A stretch of 45,874 nt of DNA, taken from Russula earlei (taxonomy: Eukaryota > Basidiomycota > Agaricomycetes > Russulales > Russulaceae). Below the pieces are notes generated by a model that saw only the letters and a list, made by a program, of their open reading frames with translations, was not told the DNA's origin and did not search any database. The position numbers were made by a program, and so were the translations under genes. This document shows positions 21,400-31,000 of the stretch, piece after piece (the first letter of the stretch is position 1; the number at the start of each line of letters is the position of its first letter). The stretch covers positions 1 to 45,874 of the forward strand of contig JAGFNK010000421.1 in assembly GCA_025769875.1 (NCBI GenBank), written 5' to 3'.

Positions 21400-22699
21400 A
21401 TCTGCTTCTGGGACATTCTAGAAAAGCCGTCATCTGATTGCGAGCCAGAAAGATTTCGAGAATTCTTTCCTCTCGGCCTCTGCCTTTGCGCCCACGTGCA
21501 GGCGGTATTACCGCCGTCCGGATAGGCTAGACGTCCCGGTGCGACGCCATCCGGTCACAGTGCCTTGGGTCTCGTCGATATGTTGGAGATTGCCCAGCCG
21601 AATGGCGAGTTGCGCTGCCTCGAGGTGCGAAGCGGAGTCGACATGTAGTGATCTCACCAATCTAGTCTGTGCCACGTATAATAAATACATCCCCAATGGG
21701 GATCCCCCCTACAAAGCTTGGGCGCTGTCACGTACTTCTCACCCCTCGCCGGTGTCCATGTATCGACCATGCAGCTTGGTGCGATGATCATTGGTGATAA
21801 GTGGCAAGATCTTGGGCTTGATAAGTTCTCTTTCATCCGCCAATTGAACCGTGAAAAGGTAGGTGGCTTATGTAAGCGTAGGCAGGGTAAGCCCAGGGCT
21901 ATCCCTCATTGGCTAACAGGCAACCACCCCAAGAATACTCCAGCAATCAATGTCAGTGCTGGTGCTTATGTTAGCCACTTGAGGCGAGGTATTGGTTGAC
22001 ATGGATAAGGCTCACCCTCACCATGAACTGACCTACCTCTCCCCCCAAACTCATGTTTCCATAAAAGGAAATTCTTACAAATCTTATGCATGTACTATAC
22101 CATGTTGAGAGTGAGAATAAATATTGAAAACAAACCTCTTTGAAACTACAACATAGATAGCCAAGGACTTTATGAATGCAGAAGACCTGTTCCATGCTTT
22201 ACATGTTCAATTCAAAGCCAGTGCACTTGTCAACTTCCATGGCACCTACTCAATTGAAGAAGATGATCTCATAGAACCAAAAGAACATACACACATACTT
22301 GCTGAGGAACTCTGGAAGGTTACTGGTTACAGGTTTACATGAGTTACTTTACTGAAGCATCATGAAAAGCAGACTTACCAACTTGAAAGTGTTCATGACA
22401 ATCAACCATTGAAAGGAGAGGAGGCCATTGTAAGTCTTTGCCTTTTAGTGATGGATTGGATGATCAAGAATTACTATAAAAGGCAATCGTGTCAGCAAGA
22501 CAATTGGTTTCAGAACTCATTGTTAAACAATTTAGTTCAAGAGTGAGGGGAGAGCTTGGAGACAAGTTGATAGATGTCTAAGATGGTGTGGGCAAGGAGG
22601 AGAATCCAGAGCAGTACCAGATATCAAAGAGGTATGATTACTGGTAGCATGGAGAAGTAATATAGAGAAGAAGCTGTTGAGATTATCATCAATCAGGTG
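21400..22699. other. Intergenic, repeat fragments
   Basis: No supported gene. A plus frame at 21718-21999 and protein-like pieces at 22170-22430 have no known motif. 22034-22096 (CCTCTCCCCCCAAACTCA... to TGCATGTACT) matches 39575-39640, and 22525-22590 matches 45057-45130 and so belongs to the repeat X neighbourhood. The LTR of the next element starts at 22700. Confidence 0.45.
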
Positions 22700-22843
22700 T
22701 GTTACCACCCTGGGATGTTGTGATGTAATCACAGCCCAAACACATTGACACATTGGTTACATGGACCAGGCAACACTGGGCTCAGGTGTGTTGTTGTGCT
22801 GGATCACATGGACTGGCTCAGCTCATATGCTGAGATCTGTGTT

Positions 22844-23091
22844 TGTAGTGAATGCTCAGTCTTATTGTAGAAGACTATATTAAAGAGTGTCCTAACCTGT
22901 AGCAAATGCTAAAGGAGTAATTAGTTACATGTGTGAAGTAAATGAGTGTGTGAGTGACCTCAGTCTTATTGTAGAAGACTGAGGGATGAGAAAATTCCAT
23001 AAAACAAACTATATACATTTCTGCTTGTTTGTCACATGCCATGTGAGCACATGACTGACTCATCATGCTGTGGCTGGCCACAAATCCAACA
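22844..23091 (-). repeat. Copia A 3' LTR
   Basis: 248-bp LTR nearly identical to 25941-26188. It is preceded (in element orientation) by the polypurine tract GAGGGGGTG at 23100-23092. Confidence 0.9.
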
Positions 23092-23251
23092 CACCCCCTC
23101 AGCCTGCATGGCAAAGTCCCATCTTACTGGAGAACTGTTCATACTTTTCTTGAGCAAGTCCTTTGGTCAAAACATCAGCAGTTTGGTCCTCAGTGGGGAT
23201 GTACTGAAGGCAAAGCTCCTTGCTTTTGACTTTGTGCTGCAAAAAATGATG

Positions 23252-23908
23252 TCAGACTTCAATATGCTTGGTCCTGTCATGAAACTTGGGGTTGCATGCA
23301 ATGGCTATTGCAGACTGGTTGTCCACATGAAGAGTGGTTGGAGAGTGAAGGCTTGTCCCTAGTTCACTCAGCAAGCATCTGAGCCACACTAACTCTTTTG
23401 TAGTGTGCATGGCAGTGATATACTCAGCTTCAGTGCTTGAAAGAGCAACTGAGCTTTGTTTTTTCAAACTCCAGCTAATTGCTCCTCCTCCCAGCATGAA
23501 TACCAAGCCTGATGTGGATTTGTGGTCATTCACATCACTGGCCCAGTCCATGTTGATGAAACCATGCAAAATGGTGCCACCAGGGACTCCTCGTTGAAAG
23601 ATGAGCTGATGGCTGCTGGTGGCCTGGAGGTATCGGAACACACAATCAAGTGTGCACTGGTGTTCAGTGCCTGGGTTCACAGCATGTTGGCCAAGGGCTG
23701 CCACAGTGTATGCAAGATCAGGATGTGTACCAAGCATTGGGTACATAAGTGCACCAATAGCACTTTGGTAGGTTTTAGCATAGATCTCAGGCGAGGTGAG
23801 CTTCATTAGGTGCTTGTTCACAAGTGTTGGTGTGCTGATGGGGCACATGTCAGCTTTGCCATACTTCTCTAGGATTTCATTGATATATTTTTCTTGAAAG
23901 AGGGCCAT
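23252..23908 (-). pseudogene. Copia A RT C-terminus and RNase H
   Basis: Open for 218 codons. It carries the end of the copia RT (YQSAIGALMY, HPDLAYTVAALGQH) and RNase H1 motifs: INMDWASDVNDHKSTSG (first acidic residue), ALSSTEAEYITA (catalytic Glu) and HVDNQSAIAIACNPKFHDRT. It is separated from the upstream RT frame by one TGA where Trp is expected (NAG-stop-MAL). It ends in HIEV, close to the LTR. Confidence 0.9.
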
Positions 23909-24636
23909 TCAACCAGCATTGCAATTCTGCATGATTTGCATGCCCAAGATCCAGGAGATGTCACCAAGGTCAGTCATCTCATAGTGCTGTTTTAGGGCTG
24001 ATTTATCTTTGTTGATGGTTTCCATAGATTTAGATGCCATTATGATATCATCAACATATAAGGTGATGATGGAGAGGTCTCCATCATGTGTGTGCATGAA
24101 GATGGCATGATCAGCCTCTGTGCGTTGGTAACCCATGGAGCCAATGTCTTCATACCAGACATGGCTGCCTTGTTTGGTGCCATACAGGGCTTTGATGAGG
24201 TGCAATACCATGCCTTTGGGGATGTCGAAACCAGGTGGGGGTTCCATAAATATTTCTTCTTTTAGTTCCCCATTGAGGTATGCTGATTTAATGTCCATCT
24301 GGTGGACTTCTAGGTCACATTCAGCAGCAAGAGCAAGTACAGTATGAAGGGAGGCAAATTTTGCAATGGGCACAAACATTTCATCATAGTCAATCCCTTG
24401 ACTTGTGTGAAGCCCTGCACTACAACGCAGGCCTTATATTTTTGGGTGGAGCCATTGGGCCCCTGCTTGATGTGGAAGACCCATTTGCTTCCAACAACCT
24501 TGTGGTCTTTGGGACATGGGGCAATTTCATATACACCCATGTGCATGAATGAGTGTCTTTCTTCCTCACAAGCCACTTCCCACTTGGCGGTGTCCGGATG
24601 TGCCATGGCCTGAGCATAGGTGCATGGGTCATTCAT
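23909..24636 (-). pseudogene. Copia A reverse transcriptase
   Basis: Two overlapping frames: 24636-24310 (GSKWVFHIKQGPNGSTQKYK, VQGFTQVKG) and 24379-23909 (VHQMDIKSAYLNGELKEEI, LHLIKALYGTKQGSHVWY, and the catalytic LYVDDIIMAS). The change of frame near 24340 and the terminal TGA at 23909 make it non-functional as written. RVT_2 (Ty1/copia) type. Confidence 0.92.
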
Positions 24637-24678
24637 GGTGATGTCTAGGGTTGCATTGGTGTGTTCTGTAGGATGCTT

Positions 24679-25044
24679 TCATGAGCCATATGAGGTCATG
24701 AAGTAGCATGGATCATCATCATGAATTGGTGCATGGAGTGTGCATTTCAGATGGGAAGAGATAGGCTCAGGTGGAGCCAGGGGTTGTATGGTAAGTGTTC
24801 CTTTGACTTTGCTTTCACATTCTGATGGAGCTTTGGACAGGGGAGTTCCAGTTTGCAGGGTAATAATAGGTTCATCTGCTGTGTCCATGTCATCTGTGTC
24901 ATCAGTTTGGATGATAACACGTTCAAAGGATTTGACTGGGCCCCCTTCATCAAAGATTATGTTGTGTGACTCCAGGAAGCAGTGTGAGGTCGATGGATCA
25001 GATGGTAAGCTTTGTGGTTTTGGGCATACCCAAGGAATGTGCAC
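24679..25044 (-). pseudogene. Copia A integrase C-terminal/linker remnant
   Basis: Reads SHNIIFDEGGPVKSFERVII followed by an acidic linker (TDDTDDMDTADEP), typical of the region between copia integrase and RT. The catalytic core that should precede it is absent: the sequence passes within about 60 bases into the gag zinc-knuckle frame, which marks an internal deletion near 25045-25106. Confidence 0.75.
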
Positions 25045-25106
25045 ACTAAAGATCTGCCTGTGATCTTTTCATCTGCTGCTATCTAATCACACATACTGGT
25101 CTATCT

Positions 25107-25310
25107 TCAAACAGAGGTTGCTGCAGCAGTGGAGGCAGATGTGGCTGCCTTTGCTTGCTCCTTCTTCAATTTCTGGCATTCCTTCACATCATGGCCAGGG
25201 ATATTGCAGTGCGTGCAAAGTTTAGTCTTATCCTTTTGCTTATTTTTTCCCTTTGCTTTCTTAGCAGCTTTGGCAAAGAATGTGGTGGCACTTGTTCCAG
25301 AAGCATTCAC
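25107..25310 (-). pseudogene. Copia A gag zinc knuckle
   Basis: Lysine-rich stretch followed by CTHCNIPGHDVKEC, a complete CCHC knuckle (C-x2-C-x4-H-x4-C) of copia nucleocapsid, then KLKKEQAKAATSAS and a stop. It should run into the protease, which is missing. Confidence 0.85.
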
Positions 25311-25607
25311 TTGGCATTGCTCTTCATTGATGATTTGGGATTTGATGAAATCAGTGGAGATTTTACTGACTGTGGCAAGTGTTCATGAGCAATGGAACAG
25401 CCTGTTGAGTTGGGGTTCAATGGGTTCATCCTTGGACAGTGTGCCTCAGAATAACTCCTCTATGAGGTGAGTGATGCTTTGTTCACCAGTGCCTTCATAG
25501 CGGGCTGACAGCTTGTCCCAGCATTCTTTGGCTGTTTTGGCATCAAGGACAGAGTTCAGGGGCACATTTTTTAGCGTTAGGCATATTTGAGTGTGTGCCT
25601 CACAGTC

Positions 25608-25859
25608 TCAGTAAAGCCAGTCTTTGGAGCCAGTGGGGTCACTGCTTGGGTTGGGTTTGGTGTAGGTCCCATCAACTACTGTCCAGAGTTCTCGAGTTTT
25701 GAGAACTGTTTGGATGCAGAACTTCCAGAACTGGAACTTGGTCCCTTTGTCATTGAGGAAAGGCACATCACAGCAGCATGAGTTGGCCTTTGAGGTAGTT
25801 TTCACAGCTCCTGCAGAAGGGGCATTTCCGCTGTTTGGAAGGGATGTACTGGTACTCAT
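25608..25859 (-). pseudogene. Copia A gag N-terminus
   Basis: Reads KFQFWKFCIQTVLKTRELWT and VVDGTYTKP, the usual copia gag start (LWKFRIQTVL..LW..VDGT type). The frame is closed by a stop at 25608, and the middle of gag (25311-25607) is out of frame. Confidence 0.85.
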
Positions 25860-25926
25860 CTGCTATGATGTTTTGTTCTTAGTTTTGGGTGTGTTTAGAT
25901 GTTGACTTGTTTTGTCTAGAGACACT

Positions 25927-25940
25927 CAGGTCTCATAATC
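25927..25940 (-). other. Copia A primer binding site (half-tRNA Met type)
   Basis: Immediately inside the 5' LTR the element reads GATTATGAGACCTG. Its complement CAGGTCTCATAATC resembles the anticodon arm of elongator tRNA-Met (CUCAUAAUC loop, anticodon CAU), not a tRNA 3' end. That is the half-tRNA priming mode known for copia-type elements. Confidence 0.6.
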
Positions 25941-26188
25941 TGTAGCAAATGCTCAGTCTTATTGTAGAAGACTATATTAAAGAGTGTTCTAACCTGTAGC
26001 AAATGCTAAAGGAGTAATTAGTTACGTGTGTGAAGTAAATGAGTGTGTGACTGACCTCAGTCTTATTGTAGAAGACTGAGGGATGAGAAAATTCCATAAA
26101 ACAAACTATATACATTTCTGCTTGTTTGTCATGCACCACATGAGTACATGACTGACTCATCATGCTGTGGCTGGCCATAACTCCAACA
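25941..26188 (-). repeat. Copia A 5' LTR
   Basis: 248-bp LTR; read on the plus strand it begins TGTAGCAAATGCTCAGTC and ends CTCCAACA. Flanked on the outside by the target duplication GTGTT. Confidence 0.9.
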
Positions 26189-26539
26189 GTGTTAGCTACA
26201 ATGATAAGTTAATTGATGACAATCAGTAGTTAATAACAACTGATCCTTGTATGATCCTTGTTACTGATTGATGGTAGCTACTTACAGTTTACTTAGGGAT
26301 GTTCTGGAGTACTTAAGAGTGTTGCATTTTGATAGATCACTTCAGTCTTGTCTTACACAATACTGAAGTGAGTACTTACTGTTTCCTATCGTATCTATCA
26401 TATCTAATCACACATTGTAGATACCTTTTTATAAGTACAACATATTCTACAGTCTTGTCTTACACAATACTGAAATATCTTTTGATAGATCCTAAGGATC
26501 TTATCGTTATCACATAACCTGCACCCTCCTTCTTCTACA

Positions 26540-27135
26540 GGTTATGGGCCCTGGCCTGATCTAAAGTCCAAAGTTGAAGATCAACATACAAGCTCATCAT
26601 TTTCCCTCAATATATATCTCCCTTATTCAAGAGCCTCTGTTAATCAGAATGACACCCTACTCTCTTGGTCCCTGGAGCTGAAGGATTGACATGTGTGCAT
26701 GTTTATCACACATCAGGGGTACTGATTTTAATCTTCATTGATCTGGCAACAACTGCTCTGTTAGCCTGGGTTGGCAATTCATGCAATTACCTAATGTTTA
26801 CACACAGCACCCTTGCATATATGTTTACATTCCCTCCTTGATCTTAATCACTTGCTTGATCATCTTGCTTACTGGCCATTACCTCACATCATGAATAATT
26901 ATCACATGTCACATTACCAACCTATGATAGCCCTCTGGCAACACCACTTGCACTTGGGACACTGAGGAAGAGTTTCTATTTTAGGCATGCTCTTGAAATA
27001 TACATTCAGAAGGTCACATTGGCTGTAACAAAAATGACATCAAATTGTTTACTTCCAAGCTCAAGCAGGAGGAACACAAATGCACATATGGTGGTGTTGG
27101 ATCAAATGTCAGCACTCATATTCATTTAGTCCCCT
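26540..27135 (+). mobile_element. Copia B copy 1 leader with primer binding site
   Basis: The PBS GGTTATGGGCCC (26540-26551) follows the LTR. The leader aligns with 40837-41410 of copy 2 (for example CAAGCTCATCATTTTCCCTC and CAAGCTCAAGCAGGAGGAAC). No open frame of note is present. Similarity to copy 2 stops near 27135, where Helitron-related sequence begins. Confidence 0.8.
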
Positions 27136-27905
27136 GTTCCTTCTCCACCTCCTTCTCCATCCTCTGCTCCTCCAAGCCCTCCTTATCCACATGCTCCATG
27201 TGCCCAAGTAAATCCAGAAGATCCCTTGCCTATAAGTTTCTATTCTTTAAAAGGAAATATATATATACTTAATATATATTATAGCATCCAAATATGGGCT
27301 GACCTTAGCTGCCACCCCCCTCAAGCCATGCCAATTGCACAATGTCCTTTTGATCCTACAAGGGCCATTCATGATCTTAAGGACTTGACCATCCAATACT
27401 CTTTCTGCAAGGCACTCCATTGGCTAGGTGAGCACCTTACCAACTCATCTAAAAGGACCCCCAAGTTTGGCATGTGTTGCTTGAGTGGCAAGATTGCCCT
27501 TCCTGCTCTTCATCCATGTCCCCCTGAGCTTTACAACCTCCTCACTGGCCAAGATCCCACTTCTAAAGCATTTTGCCTTCATATTCTCTCTTATAATACT
27601 GCTTTGGCCTTTACCTCAGTGGGAAGACAAGTGGATCATTCTGTTAATCAAGGACAAGGGCCTTGGGTCTTTGAGCTTCATGGGGAACTCATTCACAGAA
27701 TTGGGTCTCTTTTGCCACCAGAGGGACCTGATGCTGCTGCCCCTTCTTATGATCAACTCTACATTTATGACTCTGACTGTTATGAATTGCTCCTTGCCCC
27801 CCTTAGCACCTTACCACCATGATGTCATATGATGACTACCTTTACCCTCAATGGAATGACCAAGTTGTCATCATCACCCCAAGGCCTCATCCACATGCTC
27901 CATCA
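27136..27905 (+). pseudogene. Helitron Rep/helicase fragment
   Basis: A plus-strand frame (open 27226-27822) reads KFGMCCLSGKIALPALHP, CLHILSYNTALAFTSVGRQV and WVFELHGELIHRIGSLLP followed by QLYIYDSDCYELL, the conserved block just upstream of the Rep domain in Helitron RepHel proteins. The preceding YSFCKALHW corresponds to a zinc-knuckle-like site with its cysteine pair spoiled. A proline-rich lead-in (27140-27220) is probably from the same protein. The Rep (two-His) and helicase motifs are absent. The fragment runs directly into unit B. Confidence 0.85.
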
Positions 27906-28064
27906 TCCCGTGCACCTCCATTCTCGCAACCATGAAATGTCCTTGCTGCTGGCATTAATTAAATTTGGCAGGGATGGTCGTTTCTTTTTGCAAGAAATGT
28001 AATGATATTTCATAAGTAGAATCCTCATGTAAGATATGAAAGCCGACAGAAATGTCATCTCGGC

Positions 28065-31000
28065 TTAAGAGAGACGCGATAATTGACTGGGTGGGAAGCG
28101 CAGAAAAACGGTGCGACCTCGTAAACATAGTACTAGACTAGAATTGTATGAATCTTGACACTCCGGTCTGCAAGACACTGGGACCCAACAGAGTCTCGTG
28201 AAATGGGTGCCATGAGCTTTATAAACCCACCCATCGGTACTGCAATACAAGCCTTCGGTTGCGATGGCACGCACTGACGTCCAGTCGCACTCGAGAGTCT
28301 GGATCGCGGCGCCAGTACTCGTGTCCCAGACCCGAACTTTGCGATCCTCTGACCCAGAGATAATCCGGGTGCCGTCTCGCGAAAACGCGACGGCGAAGAC
28401 CGCATCGTTGTGGCCCTCGAGGGTCTTGACGGTGGTGCAAGTACTCCTGTCCCAGATCCGGACTGTGCGATCCTTTGACCCAGAGATAAACTGGGTGCCG
28501 TCTGGCGAAAACGCGACGGCTGTGACCGAACCTTTGTGGTGTCCCTCGAGTATCTTGAGCGTGGCGTCAGCACTCGTGTCCCAGATCAAGACTACGGGAT
28601 CAAAAGACCCAGCGATAATCTGGGTGTTGTCTGGCGAAAGTGCGACAGCTGTGTTCGAAACCATGGCGCCCTCGAGGGCCCTGACAATAGCACAAGTACT
28701 CGTATCCCAGATCCGGAATGTGCCATCCGAAGACCCAGAGACAAACTGGGTGCCGTCCGGCCAAAACGCGATGCCTGTAGCCGAGTGATTGCGGGTCTCG
28801 AGGGTCTTGACAGTGGCACCAGTACTCCTGTCCCAGATCCGGACTGTGCGGTCCTTTGACCCAGAGACAATCTGGGTGCCATCAGGCGAAAACACGACGG
28901 CTGTGACCGAATCTTTGTGGCCCTCAAGGGTCTTGGCCGTGGCACCGGTACTCGTGTCCCAGATCCGGACTGTGTGGTCCCAAGACCCAGAGAGAATCCG
29001 GGCGCCGTCTGGCGAAAACGCGACGGCTGTGATCGAATGATTGTGGCCTTCGAGGGTCTTGATGGTGGCACCTGTACTCGTGTCCCACATCCGGACTGTG
29101 CGATCCCAAGACCCAGAGACAATCCGGGTGCTGTCTGGCGAAAGCGCGACGGCTGTGACCCAAGGTTTGTGGCCCTCGAGGATCTTGACTGTGGCACCAG
29201 TACTCGCGTCCCAGATCCGGACTGTGCCATCTGAAGACCCAGAGATAATCCGGGTGCCGTCTGGCCAAAACGCGACGGCTGTGACTAAGTGTTTGTGGCC
29301 CTCGAGGGTCTTGACGGTAGTACCAGTACTCGTGTCCCAGATTCGGACTGTGTGATCCCAAGACCCAGAAACAATCTGGGTGCCGTCTCGCGAAAATGCG
29401 ACGGCTGTGGCCGAATGTTTGTGGCCTTCGAGGGTCTTGATGGGGACCCCAGTACTCATGTCCCAGATCCGGACTGTGTGGTCCTCTGACCCAGAGACAA
29501 TCTGGGTGCCGCCCGGCGAAAACGCGAGGGCTGTGACCGAACCTTTGTGGCCCTCGAGGGTCATGACGTTGGCGCCTGTGCTCTTGTCCCAGATCAGGAC
29601 TGTGCGATCCTCTGACCCAGAGACAATCCGGGTGCCGTCTGGAGAAAACGCGACAGCTGTGACTGAATCCTTGTGGCCCTCGAGGGTCATGACGGTGGTG
29701 CCTGTATCTGTGTCCCAGATCCGGACTGTACGATCATCCGACCCAGAGGCAATCCGGGTGCCGTCTGGTGAAAAGGCGGCGGTATTCACTCCACCTTTGT
29801 GACCCTCCATCGCTCGCAAGCACGAATTCCATGATTCTTCCATTCCATTCAGCACCATAACAGATTCCTCCAAGTCTCCGCGGAAGTGTGCACGGATTTT
29901 CGAGCACATTGGGGCAAATGGAAGGGCAGAGTAGTAGACATGCAGGGCTGCGATGCTGATAGAATCGAAGAACTCAAGTGTAAACCGTTCAAGATCATAC
30001 AGAATCTCAACAATGTCGGTTCGAGGGTCGGCGAAAGTCTGTAATCCGTGATGAACGGTCTGCACACAATACAAGCCTCGTTAAAACAACTCACTAATAA
30101 TCCTTTCTGAGCGACTCTCAGAGCGCGAATGGCAACATCAAGCGAGTCCATCAGACTCATAGCCTCAACCCAGTACAAACTGTGATCGAAGCAGAATGTT
30201 TCCAAGACATCAAGCAGCTCGTCTGACGGCGGTGAATTCGCCAGATGATCGGCCCAATGACGGCAGGCATATTGCATCGCTGGCGGAATGTTTTTTGCAA
30301 TTCTTTTTGAGATATCTCCAAGCTCGCTGTTCAACTTTGAATAGTCTCCAATCTGGCATATATCTCGTTTAAGCCTGTTTAGTTGCTCGAGACAATCAAT
30401 CGCGAGATAGCCATGGTGCAGCGAGGTATCGATCAGAAATTTGGGCTCTGTACAGCGTCCTGGATCAACGATAAAATCAGGGAAGGATGTATGCATCACT
30501 TGGACTGCCCCGGGGTCCGAAGGAATGATGACGATTGAACGAAGGCGCTGCAAAATGCTTGCTACAGGAACATCTTTGCTCGTATTGTTGCTGAGCAAAG
30601 CTGATATGGCGCGTGCAGAGATAGGGTCACAAAGTACAACAATGCAACCGAGAACTCTTCGCAAGCGGAGTACTGTGTCTGTACGGGATGACGGGGGAAA
30701 TGCGTTACGCAAGACCGCGAGGTACAGTTGGTCTAGGTGGTGATAAGGAGTTGACTGTCCAGGGATTCGTGTGGCAGAGACTAGGTCACGGAGCTGTCCC
30801 CATGGGTTTAAGACATCAGGATCTTCGATAAATCGAACTGCGGTGGCGGAAAATATAAACAGTCCATCCGACAGTTGGACAAGTGTGCGGATGTCGTCGT
30901 TAGTGAACCAATCCTGTTCCTGGAGGTCCTCGTTGCGAGATCCAACTTGAGTAAGCTCGTATATTAAAAACGTTTTGATGTCATGGTCGACAGTTGATCT

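Larger units (their letters stand above)
22844..26188 (-). mobile_element. Ty1/copia element, family A, full-length but deleted
   Basis: Two 248-bp LTRs (22844-23091 and 25941-26188) in direct orientation, TG..CA ends (read on the minus strand TGTTGGA...CTACA), and the 5-bp target duplication GTGTT on both sides (22839-22843, 26189-26193). Inside, on the minus strand in order: gag N-terminus, CCHC knuckle, integrase tail, reverse transcriptase, RNase H. The protease and integrase catalytic core are missing, so the element is 3,345 bp instead of the usual 5 kb or so. Several stops break the polyprotein. It is inserted in the 5' LTR of a family B element, so it is the younger of the two. Confidence 0.9.
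22700..26539 (+). repeat. 5' LTR of copia family B (copy 1), split by an insertion
   Basis: 22700-22843 and 26189-26539 together correspond to the 476-bp LTR at 40349-40824 (shared GATGTAATCACAGCCCA, GATAAGTTAATTGATGACAA, ACTGAAGTGAGTACTTACTG). The LTR is interrupted by a complete copia element of another family. It ends in TCTACA, followed at once by a primer binding site. The matching 3' LTR is not in this locus; the element is truncated after its leader. Confidence 0.85.
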
